Below are positions 1 to 7,553 of a stretch of 64,000 bases of DNA, one piece after another. Position 1 is the stretch's first letter. Each line of letters opens with the position of its first letter. This stretch comes from Polyangiaceae bacterium UTPRO1 (GTDB lineage Bacteria > Desulfobacterota > Binatia > UTPRO1). Made by a program: the position numbers and the translations under genes. The notes under the pieces were generated by a model. The model was given only the letters and a program-made list of their open reading frames with translations. It had not been told where the DNA came from and did not search any database. Where the stretch lies: assembly GCA_002050235.1 (NCBI GenBank), contig MWST01000025.1:1-64000 (forward strand), given 5' to 3'.

Positions 1-106
1 CGGATTCCTTCACAGGCTCTGAGACGAGCTACTGCTGAAAAAGAAGCATTCCATCCGCCGTCATAGAAGCGAACAGCCACGGTCGGCAGAAACGGGGGGC
101 GCAGAG

Positions 107-1303
107 ATGCGGATACTCCATCGATTCGGGCGCGCGGCGCGTAAGAGTGTAGGGCGCTGCTGCGGATGTACAGTTGCTGTTGCATTCGCATTGTGCACAC
201 CACACGCGGTTTTTGGGGCAGGGCAGATCGTCGCGGTGGGGTCGACCTACGGTGAAACCCAACCCGATGCGGCGGAAGAAGACCGTCCGCTCATTCTTAT
301 CGGGTCGGAAGACGGTTGGCAGCGCGTGGATGCTGGTGGTGTGGTGGCGGGAAGCCTGATGGGACTGAGCGCGGACCCGAGTGGGCGCATCTGGGCCTTC
401 GGTGCGAGCGCGTCGAGTCCGCTGTTACTGTCTTCACATGACGGCACGTCATGGACCGACACGAGTGCTCCGCTCGCACGGGTTGCTCCCGATCAGGTTC
501 CCGTCGCGATCGCGTTTCAAACGGATCTCGTGGGCTGGATCGCGACGCGCGGTCTGCTGGCAGGCGGTGGTCCGCAACTCTTTCGGACAGAGGATGCCGG
601 GCGCACGTGGGTACCCGTCGAGCACACAGGCTCAAAGCACGTGTTTGGAACGTACGCCCTTCGGATTCCTCAGGGCGACCGTGACGTGGTGGAGCTCGTG
701 GTCAGCAATCCGGACAGCGTTTCCGTGCGAACCGTTTCCAAAGACGGCGTGCGGGTGGAAACGATTGCTTCCGCGCATGAAATGCGTGCCTGGGCCTTTG
801 TGTCTGTGGCGGATACCTGGTGGATGTTTGGCCGCAAGGATGGCTGCGCGGCGCGCAACGAATCCTGTGTCGAAGAGGTAGGGGGCGCTGTTCAGGTTGA
901 TTTTCCGGCGATCCGACGGGTCGATGCGAAGCGAGCGGCTCTGGATCGTCTGATCGATGCGCCCACCTGGACGGACATTCGTGCTGGTCATTTCTTCGAT
1001 ACCCAGATTGGCATTGCGGGGGGACAATCCGTCGGCAGCAATCGCCGCCGAGCGGTACTCTTGCGCACGACCGATGGCGGCGCCTCCTGGGAACGCGGTG
1101 TGCTGCCAGACACCGTGGCAGCCGGAGGAGGGATCGCGGCCGTGGTCCTGACCAACGCGCAGGAAGGTTGGGCAGCGTTCAACTATGGCAGTCGCCCAGG
1201 TACGGTGCTCCTGCGCACGACCGACGGCGGGCAACATTGGACCGAGACGTCCGGTGGGTTCGCACTCGGGCGACTCCGTGCGCTCCTGGCGAGCGGAGAT
1301 TAG
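107..1303 (+). CDS. Secreted Asp-box (BNR/YCF48-like) beta-propeller protein
   Basis: 398 residues. The N-terminus has basic residues, then a hydrophobic stretch ending near HAVFGA, so export is likely. Repeated Asp-box motifs (S/T-x-D-x-G-x-x-W) are visible, for example SSHDGTSW near residue 110, RTEDAGRTW near 165, RTTDGGASW near 320 and RTTDGGQHW near 370, as in BNR sialidase-like and photosystem-stability YCF48-like propellers. No catalytic residues of a sialidase can be recognised, so an enzymatic role should not be assumed; a periplasmic or surface scaffold or assembly role is possible. It is followed 9 bases later by a paralogue, so the two are probably a tandem duplication and operon. 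Base composition is lower in G+C than the rest of the window. Confidence 0.8.
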   Translation: MRILHRFGRAARKSVGRCCGCTVAVAFALCTPHAVFGAGQIVAVGSTYGETQPDAAEEDRPLILIGSEDGWQRVDAGGVVAGSLMGLSADPSGRIWAFGASASSPLLLSSHDGTSWTDTSAPLARVAPDQVPVAIAFQTDLVGWIATRGLLAGGGPQLFRTEDAGRTWVPVEHTGSKHVFGTYALRIPQGDRDVVELVVSNPDSVSVRTVSKDGVRVETIASAHEMRAWAFVSVADTWWMFGRKDGCAARNESCVEEVGGAVQVDFPAIRRVDAKRAALDRLIDAPTWTDIRAGHFFDTQIGIAGGQSVGSNRRRAVLLRTTDGGASWERGVLPDTVAAGGGIAAVVLTNAQEGWAAFNYGSRPGTVLLRTTDGGQHWTETSGGFALGRLRALLASGD

Positions 1304-1312
1304 GGGCAAACC

Positions 1313-2500
1313 ATGTGGCGCATCGTGTTGAGTGCAATCGTCGCCGTAAGTGTAGGCTGTGGAGGTGGAGGAGGCTCGGGGAACGACAATCAGAGTCCCG
1401 AACCCACCATCACGTCCGCAGCCACTGCAACACCGCAGGCAACGCCGGGCACGCGCGCCAACGCGTGGAGTGTCGGTGCCCGCACGGACCCGGGAGGCCC
1501 AGACGAACCAGGCCGGATCGACGGCATCATTCTTCGATCGAGTGATGCCGGCGCGCATTGGACGCAGACCCTCAGTGTCGAGAGCGCGGATTTCGAGGGA
1601 GTCTCCTTTGCTGACGCGGCGCGTGGCTGGGTGGTCGGGTTCAGCGGCGGAGCTGGGGAGCTGCTGCGATCGGATGACGGTGGCCTCACGTGGGTCAGCC
1701 AACGGGCCGCCGTGCCAATAACGGACACCTTTAGCCTGCAAGCGGTGCAGGCGCTGTCGCGCGATACGGTGGTCGCCGTGGGTGCTGGGAAACCCCTCCC
1801 CGGAACGCCGGATGCGCCCGGTCTCATCCTCCGAACTGAGAACGCCGGGGCGACGTGGTCGGTTGTGCCGATTCCAACAGGGGGCGGGGGCGACGCGACG
1901 CGCACGCGTCTTGCCAGTGTGTGCCTTACGCCCGACGGTGCAGGTCTCGCCGTCGGCTCGGGCACCAGCACCCGGCTCGTGGTGCGCACGTCCGACGAGG
2001 GAAGATCGTGGACGGACATCACCGCGCGTGCCGTGGGATCAACGGCAAGCGAAGTGTTCGACGTGGCCTGTCACGAGGACGAGTTTTGGGTTGCCACGGT
2101 CGGCGGAACGTTTGTGCGCTATTCCCCGGACGGGGGCGAGACCTGGCGTGATGCGCTGTCCGTCGCGCTCGATGCAGGTATCGTAGGCATTAGCGCCCCC
2201 GCGCGTGGGGTGGCTGTTGCGGTCGGTGTGGACAGGAATCAACCGCTCATTCTTCGCACCGAGGATGCGGGAGTCACGTGGACGCGTCAGCCGATCGACG
2301 GTGATGCCGGCGAGCGCGCCTTGGTCGATGTCAGTTTCGCGAGTCCGAATGACGGGACCGCCGTAGGGTCCGCGATCGGTCTCCCGCCAGGCGCACCGGG
2401 TTCTCTGACGGTGCTTGCTCCAGCGACGGGGGCGCTTTGGACGCGAGGGGAATCGCTAGACGGCTTCGTATCGCTGCATGCGGTTGCACGCATTCCGTAG
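1313..2500 (+). CDS. Asp-box beta-propeller lipoprotein, paralogue of the preceding gene
   Basis: 395 residues. The start has a short hydrophobic signal ending in VSVGC followed by a glycine/serine tether, which looks like a lipoprotein signal, although the -3 serine is not classical. Six Asp-box motifs can be read, for example RSSDAGAHW, RSDDGGLTW, RTENAGATW, RTSDEGRSW, YSPDGGETW and RTEDAGVTW, enough for a nearly complete propeller. The protein resembles the upstream gene in its repeats and probably arose by duplication. The function is unknown beyond the fold. A third gene follows after 16 bases with a good ribosome-binding site, suggesting a three-gene transcription unit. Confidence 0.8.
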   Translation: MWRIVLSAIVAVSVGCGGGGGSGNDNQSPEPTITSAATATPQATPGTRANAWSVGARTDPGGPDEPGRIDGIILRSSDAGAHWTQTLSVESADFEGVSFADAARGWVVGFSGGAGELLRSDDGGLTWVSQRAAVPITDTFSLQAVQALSRDTVVAVGAGKPLPGTPDAPGLILRTENAGATWSVVPIPTGGGGDATRTRLASVCLTPDGAGLAVGSGTSTRLVVRTSDEGRSWTDITARAVGSTASEVFDVACHEDEFWVATVGGTFVRYSPDGGETWRDALSVALDAGIVGISAPARGVAVAVGVDRNQPLILRTEDAGVTWTRQPIDGDAGERALVDVSFASPNDGTAVGSAIGLPPGAPGSLTVLAPATGALWTRGESLDGFVSLHAVARIP

Positions 2501-2516
2501 CAGCCGGGAGGATTCG

Positions 2517-3217
2517 ATGATGATGGCCAAGCTTTTTCGGTCGGCGCTGATCGCCTGTCTCGTGACTGTTGCCGTGTACAGTGAGGCACCCGCTGTTACC
2601 CTGACCGACAATTTCTCAACGAATCCCTTTTCCACGCGTTGGTGCGAACGCTGGCATCATCTGCATTGGGGAGACACATCAAACCAGATCATGATCAGTT
2701 TCACGGCGGCCCCGCCGTGTGACTCCAATGGGGGTGGGTGTGATACGACACGCTCGGCAGGAATTGATTTTCGGTTTCCGCAGCCCCTGGACGGGGCCAA
2801 TGATCACCTCGCCGTCTTCCCGGTCTTTCACCCGAACTGTCACACGGGCTACGAGGCTGTGGTGGCTCCCAATGGAAGCGGCGGATACACGCTCAGTGTC
2901 GGACGTGTCACGGATTCGACCAAAGACGAGTGCGATAACCATGCTCCCGGGTTCAGTACATCGGTTACGATTCCGAATCTCACGACGGGGACGACGCCGC
3001 GCTACCGATTGAGTCTCGACATTGTTCCAGGGGGCACTGACGTGTTGAACTCTTTCGGACTCGTCTGGGACAACGTCACGAGCCAGCCCTTGGCCACGAA
3101 GTCCTGGATGAACCCGAATCGTGGTACAACACGGCCGCGAAGCGATTTGGTTTCAGCGGTGTCCAAACAGGTACGCGGACGGTCAACTTCGACAATTTCA
3201 GAGGCTCCGCCAATTAA
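2517..3217 (+). pseudogene. Secreted beta-sandwich (lectin-like) protein, frameshifted near its C-terminus
   Basis: The ATG at 2517 follows a GGGAGG Shine-Dalgarno (2506-2511). It starts a protein with a signal peptide (MMMAKLFRS then hydrophobic to EAPA) and a mature region beginning LTDNFSTNPFSTRW, typical of concanavalin-A-like jelly-roll domains. In this frame the reading continues to a stop at 3219-3221 but its last 35 or so residues look random (Arg/Ser/Thr-rich). In the frame one base back, the same DNA reads SWYNTAAKRFGFSG, then TRTVNFDNFRGSAN and a stop at 3215-3217. That is a normal jelly-roll ending, where the last strand often carries F-D-N-F. A single-base deletion between about 3075 and 3120 would explain it. 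It could be a real mutation or an assembly error. The function is unknown. Confidence 0.6.
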
Positions 3218-3257
3218 TTAGCAGTTGCAGGCCTAACACGGAGCGAAGCAGTGGAGG

Positions 3258-3353
3258 TTAGATCGAAACGCGCTCGACGATGTTGCGCGTGACACGGCGG
3301 CGGTCGTAGAGCTGCGTGGTCGCCGCGTTCGCGTGCCCGGCGAGGTACTCACG
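3258..3353 (-). pseudogene. C-terminal remnant of a tyrosine recombinase/integrase
   Basis: On the minus strand this reads REYLAGHANAATTQLYDRR, then a basic tail ending IVERVSI and a stop. The G-H-A-x-x-x-T-T-x-x-Y pattern is the end of a tyrosine recombinase: the histidine of the catalytic box and the nucleophilic tyrosine. Only about 30 residues remain; the Arg and Lys catalytic boxes are missing because the fragment is joined directly to an unrelated transposase piece. It cannot be active. It marks a place where mobile DNA was once integrated. Confidence 0.7.
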
Positions 3354-3512
3354 CAAGCGCGACGAGGATCTTCGGGTCGATCGCCGGCCGGCCGGACTCA
3401 CTAGATCCAGCCCCTCCACCATCGCCCAGATTGCGCGTGCCCGATGCTCGGGCGCCAACAGCGACTACAAGTCGAACGGTAGCAGCTCCACCTGCCGCCG
3501 GTTCGCCGTCAC
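3350..3512 (-). pseudogene. N-terminal remnant of an IS transposase (IS1182/IS5-like)
   Basis: On the minus strand from a GTG at 3512, the frame reads VTANRRQVELLPFDL, an in-frame TAG at 3465-3467, then SLLAPEHRARAIWAMVEGLDL. After a deletion with frame change, the next frame gives SGRPAIDPKILVAL. These blocks are the usual beginning of IS1182-type transposases (the DUF772 region). The order is right but a segment is missing between the blocks, there is a stop, and the catalytic part is absent. It is fused to the recombinase tail at 3258-3353. Terminal inverted repeats were not recognised. The identification rests on remembered family patterns, not on a search. Confidence 0.65.
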
Positions 3513-3606
3513 CAGCCGCGGCGGGCTCGCCCCTCCCGCTCCCAGTCCCCGCTCCGCATCCGCCATGAAGTGTGTCTACTGCATCGCGGGGAAAATTCAC
3601 AGGCTC

Positions 3607-5016
3607 TCAGTGGAGCCCGGAGCCGCCCGCGAGCTGCTTCGCGAGCTCGCCGACCACCGCCTTCGCGTCCCCGAACAGCATCCAGGTGCGGTCGCCGAAG
3701 TAGAGCTCGTTGTCGATGCCGGCGAAACCCGGCCGCTTCGAGCGCTTGATCGCGAAGATCGTCCGCGCCTTGTCGGCCTGGATGATGGGCATGCCGTAGA
3801 TCGGGCTCGTCTTGTCGGTGGCAGCGGCGGGATTCACGACGTCGTTGGCGCCGATCACCAGCGCCACATCGCACTGGGGCATGTCCGGATTGATCTCGTC
3901 CATCTCGACGAGATCGGTGTACGGAATCTCGGCTTCGGCGAGGAGTACGTTCATGTGGCCGGGCATGCGGCCGGCGACCGGGTGGATCGCGAACTTGACC
4001 GTTATCCCCTTGGCGCGGAGCGCGTCGTAGATCTCGCGCACCTTGTGCTGGGCTTGCGCCACCGCCATGCCGTACCCGGGGATGATGACGACGAGATTCG
4101 CCTGCTCCAGCACCTGGGCGGCGCCCTCGACGGTCTCGGCCTTGTACGTCTTCTCCTCGCCCTTGGCGGTCGCCGCCTGCACCTGCCCGAAAGCCCCGAA
4201 GAGCACGTTCGTGAACGAGCGGTTCATGGCGCGACACATGATGATCGAGAGGATGAGGCCGCTCGAGCCGTCGAGCGCCCCGGCCGTGATCAGGAGCTTG
4301 TTGTCGAGGACGAAGCCCATGGCGACGGCGGAGAGCCCGGCATACGAGTTCAGGATCGAAATGACCGTCGGCATGTCGGCGCCGCCGATCGGAATGATCA
4401 GGAGCACGCCGAAGATCAGGGAGAGTACGCTCACGATCGGGAACAGCGTCGCCGAGAGCGGCGCCGTCGGGTAGAGCACGACGTAGCCGCCGAGTGCCAG
4501 CGCCAGCACCAGGAGGCCCAGGTTCACGAAGTTCTGCCCCGGATACGTGACCGGCCGCTGCGGGATCCACTTGAGCTCCTGCAGCTTCCCGGCGGCGAGG
4601 AGGCTGCCGGTGAAGGTCAAGTAGCCGAGCACGATCTCGAGCACGATCGCGACCATGCGGAAGGTCGTGAGATTCTCCGGACCTTCCGAGAGCCAGAGAT
4701 AGTACTTGGCGGTGCCCACCAGGCCCGCGGCGGCGCCGCCGAAGGCGTGCGAGAGCGCGGTCCGCTGCGGCACGGCGGTGAGCGAGACTTGCGAAAGCGG
4801 CACGCCGACCACGAAGCCGAGCACGATCGCGATCACGATCCAGGCGTGGTGGATGATCTCGGGCTGCACCCACGTCGCCAGCACCGCGACCACCATTCCG
4901 GCGACGCCCGCCTGCACGCCGCGCCGCGCCGTCTTCGGGTCGCTCATCCAGTGGAGCGAGAAGATGAAGAGCGCGGTCGCGACGACGTACGCGAGCTGGA
5001 CGAGCGTATGGATCAC
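3607..5016 (-). CDS. pntB: NAD(P) transhydrogenase subunit beta
   Basis: 469 residues. It is the membrane and NADP(H)-binding subunit of the proton-translocating transhydrogenase, which uses the proton gradient to reduce NADP+ with NADH. About nine hydrophobic helices occupy the first half, including the conserved GGADMPTVISILNSYAGLSA segment. The C-terminal third is the soluble dIII domain, with IIPGYGMAVAQAQ (NADP fold), and VNPAAATDKTSPIYGMPI near the end. The start is a GTG overlapping the stop of pntAb (GTGA at 5013-5016); upstream extension of the frame is antisense-like and unlikely. It is the last gene of pntAa-pntAb-pntB. Confidence 0.95.
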   Translation of the reverse strand: MIHTLVQLAYVVATALFIFSLHWMSDPKTARRGVQAGVAGMVVAVLATWVQPEIIHHAWIVIAIVLGFVVGVPLSQVSLTAVPQRTALSHAFGGAAAGLVGTAKYYLWLSEGPENLTTFRMVAIVLEIVLGYLTFTGSLLAAGKLQELKWIPQRPVTYPGQNFVNLGLLVLALALGGYVVLYPTAPLSATLFPIVSVLSLIFGVLLIIPIGGADMPTVISILNSYAGLSAVAMGFVLDNKLLITAGALDGSSGLILSIIMCRAMNRSFTNVLFGAFGQVQAATAKGEEKTYKAETVEGAAQVLEQANLVVIIPGYGMAVAQAQHKVREIYDALRAKGITVKFAIHPVAGRMPGHMNVLLAEAEIPYTDLVEMDEINPDMPQCDVALVIGANDVVNPAAATDKTSPIYGMPIIQADKARTIFAIKRSKRPGFAGIDNELYFGDRTWMLFGDAKAVVGELAKQLAGGSGLH

Positions 5017-5417
5017 TTGTGGCCCTTGGCGCCGCCGTCGCGGTCGGTCTTGAACATCTTGAGCATGCGGTTGGTGATGAGGAAGCCGCTCACGATGTTG
5101 GTCATCGAAGCGAAAAGCGCCACCGCCCCGAGGAAGCGGATATGGGTTGGATAGTCGCTGCCGGTCACGAGGATCGCGCCGACCACCGCAATCGCCGAGA
5201 TCGCGTTGGTGAGCGACATGAGCGGCGTGTGCAGCAGGCGCGACACGCGCCGGATCACCCCGACGCCGATGAAAGTCGACAGCATGAAGACGAAGATCAT
5301 CGACGGCAGGTCGAGCGCCGCAACGGCGTGTCCGTCGGCTGCATAAGCCGGTACTGCTGCCGCGGGCGCCAGCGCTACGGTTACGAGCGCGATCTTTCGT
5401 TGCATCCGTTGCATCAC
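5013..5417 (-). CDS. pntAb: NAD(P) transhydrogenase subunit alpha, membrane part
   Basis: 134 residues. This is the small membrane piece (dII N-terminal part) of transhydrogenase, separate here as in many bacteria instead of being fused to PntA as in E. coli. After a short N-terminal leader-like stretch (ending AYAADG) there are three to four hydrophobic helices, with LMSLTNAISAIAVVGAILV as the conserved core. The GTG start overlaps the pntAa stop (GTGA, 5414-5417); an ATG one codon later (5412-5414) is an equally possible start. Its stop overlaps pntB, so translation of all three is probably coupled. The hydrophobic leader before the first core helix is longer than usual. Confidence 0.92.
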   Translation of the reverse strand: MMQRMQRKIALVTVALAPAAAVPAYAADGHAVAALDLPSMIFVFMLSTFIGVGVIRRVSRLLHTPLMSLTNAISAIAVVGAILVTGSDYPTHIRFLGAVALFASMTNIVSGFLITNRMLKMFKTDRDGGAKGHK

Positions 5418-6559
5418 GAGGCCTTTCCTTTGGATTGCATCGCCTCACGCACACGCGCGTTGGCGATGGCGCCGTCATGCGTGACCAGCGACCCCTGCTG
5501 GATGTCGTCGTTCGGATCGAGCACGAACGCCTTGTCCTTCGTGAACGCGGTGAGGAAGTTGGTGAGGTTCCGCGAGAAGAGGAGGCTCGCGTGCGTCGGC
5601 ATGGTGGCGGCGAGGTTCAAAGGAGCGATGATGGTGACGCCGTCAACGACGACGGTGGCACCGGGTTGCGAGAGCTCGCAGTTGCCGCCGCCGTCGGCGG
5701 CGAGGTCGACGAGCACGGCGCCCGGCTGCATGCGCCGCACGATCTCGGCGGTCACCAGGCGCGGCGCGAAGACTCCGCCTATGAGAGCGGTCGTGATGAC
5801 GACGTCCGCAGCGGCGCACTGGTCGGCCAGCATCTCGCGCTGGCGGAGCTTGTCCTCCTCACTGAGTTCCTTGGCATAGCCGCCGCCCGCGGCTGCCTCC
5901 TGCTTGAGCTCGATGCCGACGTACTTGGCCCCGACGCTCTCGATCTGCTCCTTCACCTCCGGACGGACGTCGGTCGCAAAGACGTTGGCGCCGAGCCGGC
6001 GGGCGGTCGCGATCGCCTGCAAGCCGGCGACGGCGGCGCCGATGACGAACACCTTGGCGGGGAACACCATGCCGGCTGCGGTCGTCAGCATCGGGAAATA
6101 CTTGTTGAGGGCTGCGGCGGCGAGCAGAACGCCCTTGTAGCCGGCGATGCTCGCCATCGACGAGAGTGTGTCCATCGCCTGCGCCCGCGTCGTCCGGGGA
6201 ATCAGGTCGGTCGAGAAGGCGGTCACCTTGCGCTCCGCCAAGGCCGCAGCACTCTCGAGATTGCGCAGCGGCATCAGGGCCCCGAGCAGGAACGCCCCGG
6301 GGCGCATCGCGGCGACCTCCGCCACCGTCGGCGCCGCGACCTTGCAGACGAAGTCGGCCGCGCCGAGGAGCGCCCCGGCGTCGGTCTCGATGGCGGCGCC
6401 GGCCTGGCGGTAAGCCTCGTCGGCGAAATACGCCGTCCGTCCCGCCCCGGCCTCTACCGCGACCGCGTATCCCGCCTGCACGAGCTTCTTGCAGGACTCC
6501 GGGACCAGGGCGACGCGGCACTCCCCCGGCCGCGTCTCCTTGGGGACCGCGATCTTCAT
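5414..6559 (-). CDS. pntAa: NAD(P) transhydrogenase subunit alpha, NAD-binding part
   Basis: 381 residues, the soluble dI domain that binds NAD(H). It has the alanine-dehydrogenase/PNT fold: N-terminal MKIAVPKETRPGECRVALVP, then the Rossmann fold with FVIGAAVAGLQAIATARRLGA around residue 170. The usual family pattern is GAGVAGLQA, so the middle glycine is an alanine here. The C-terminal part carries APLNLAATMPTHAS and a final DPNDDIQQ segment common in PntAa. A GGAGGGCGAAGGA Shine-Dalgarno precedes the ATG. It heads the pntAa-pntAb-pntB operon, with a promoter about 120 bases upstream inside the end of the neighbouring methyltransferase gene. Confidence 0.95.
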   Translation of the reverse strand: MKIAVPKETRPGECRVALVPESCKKLVQAGYAVAVEAGAGRTAYFADEAYRQAGAAIETDAGALLGAADFVCKVAAPTVAEVAAMRPGAFLLGALMPLRNLESAAALAERKVTAFSTDLIPRTTRAQAMDTLSSMASIAGYKGVLLAAAALNKYFPMLTTAAGMVFPAKVFVIGAAVAGLQAIATARRLGANVFATDVRPEVKEQIESVGAKYVGIELKQEAAAGGGYAKELSEEDKLRQREMLADQCAAADVVITTALIGGVFAPRLVTAEIVRRMQPGAVLVDLAADGGGNCELSQPGATVVVDGVTIIAPLNLAATMPTHASLLFSRNLTNFLTAFTKDKAFVLDPNDDIQQGSLVTHDGAIANARVREAMQSKGKAS

Positions 6560-6682
6560 TCCTTCGCCCTCCGTGAACCGACGGCTCGTGTCATGCGTGC
6601 GCTGTAGGGGTCCGCCCGATCCGGGTCCGCACTGCCGAAGCAGCGGACGGGAAGCAAAGGGCGCGAAAGCAACGGCCCGCCA

Positions 6683-6711
6683 CAGTATGTGAGCCGACTG
6701 CGGTCAGTCAA
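6683..6711 (-). promoter_or_regulatory. Sigma70-type promoter for the pnt operon, with inverted repeat
   Basis: On the minus strand TTGACT (6711-6706) and ATACTG (6688-6683) are separated by exactly 17 bases. The predicted start is near 6676, giving a leader of about 117 bases to pntAa. The -35 element overlaps the last codons of the methyltransferase gene. GACTG-CGGT-CAGTC (6696-6709) is a perfect inverted repeat covering the -35 region and could be an operator. The promoter call is by eye. Confidence 0.5.
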
Positions 6712-7544
6712 ACGACGACCCGGGGCGACGACTCCGAGGGGATCGATCCGAGGGCCCCGAAGGCGGCGGTGTCGCCGCGGCGATGGGCGACGGTGAGCGT
6801 CGGCAGCAGCAGGAACCCCGGGATCCGGAAGATCCGGCGCTGGTTCTCGACCTGGAAGCCGGCGGCCTCCACCCGGGCCGCGAGCCGGCGCGGCGTCGTC
6901 CACCAGAGGGGCTGGCCGACGAGGCTCATCCCGAGCTCGACGGCGCCGGCGAGGAACTCGAAGGGCGGGCTCACGAGCGCCAGGAGGAGCCGACCCCCGG
7001 GGCGGAGCACGCGGCGGAGCTCGCGCAACGCCGCTTCCTGGTCGGGAAACCAATGGAAGGCCTCGGTCGAGATGACGGCGTCGAAGACGCCGTCCGCGAA
7101 CGGCAGCCGGGCGGCGTCGCCGCGGACGAGGGCCGCCTTCGCGGCGCCGCCTAGCCGGGCGGCGGCGTGCGCCAGCATACCCGACGAGAAATCGCAGCCG
7201 ACCACGCTTTGGACCGACGGCTCGCCGGCGAGCCGCTGCGCCAGCAGGCCGGTGCCGCAGCCAACATCGAGGATGCGGGCGCCGGGCCCGGTCGCGAGCG
7301 CTCGCAATACCGCGTCGTGGATGGGTCGATACGTCGCTCGTTGGACGAGCGGGAAGTCGTAGATCGACGACCACACGTCGAAGAACCTCCGCGAGGGCCC
7401 GGCCGTCATGGCGGCGACATAGTCGCGGGGCAGCAGGTCCGCAAGGCGGCGGCCGCTGCGCGGCAGAAGCGGTGCGCGCGCCGCCCGCCACGCGATCTCG
7501 CTACGACACCGCCGCCAGCTGCGCACCACCGCGCGTCGTGCCAT
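6708..7544 (-). CDS. Class I SAM-dependent methyltransferase (UbiE/Methyltransf_11 type)
   Basis: 278 residues from the ATG at 7544. The SAM-binding motif I is ILDVGCGTGLLAQRL; motif II-like acidic end VVGCDFSSGML follows; then DAARLPFADGVFDAVISTEAFHWFP and the RRVLRPGGRLLL post-motif, all typical of Methyltransf_11. The substrate cannot be told from sequence. The first 45 residues are Arg-rich and poorly conserved-looking, so a shorter start at the ATG at 7410 (MTAGPSRRFFDVWSS) is possible. With the longer start only 9 bases separate it from the divergent flavoprotein gene, which would leave no room for promoters between them. Confidence 0.85.
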   Translation of the reverse strand: MARRAVVRSWRRCRSEIAWRAARAPLLPRSGRRLADLLPRDYVAAMTAGPSRRFFDVWSSIYDFPLVQRATYRPIHDAVLRALATGPGARILDVGCGTGLLAQRLAGEPSVQSVVGCDFSSGMLAHAAARLGGAAKAALVRGDAARLPFADGVFDAVISTEAFHWFPDQEAALRELRRVLRPGGRLLLALVSPPFEFLAGAVELGMSLVGQPLWWTTPRRLAARVEAAGFQVENQRRIFRIPGFLLLPTLTVAHRRGDTAAFGALGSIPSESSPRVVV

Positions 7545-7553
7545 AGCGGAGCG

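Noticed and set aside
632..1741. 369-codon frame on the minus strand opposite the first Asp-box gene
   Set aside because: The plus-strand gene has a signal peptide and repeated motifs; the antisense frame has none.
3231..3263. GCCTAAC ... GTTAGAT pair next to recombinase remnant, like a cassette recombination site (attC)
   Set aside because: The sites are only about 33 bases apart, shorter than known attC, and the bases between do not form complementary L boxes. The neighbouring recombinase tail is not of integron type.
3316..5154. 612-codon open frame on the plus strand opposite the pnt genes
   Set aside because: It is antisense to a clear pntB/pntAb, with Arg/His/Glu-rich sequence and no recognisable fold.
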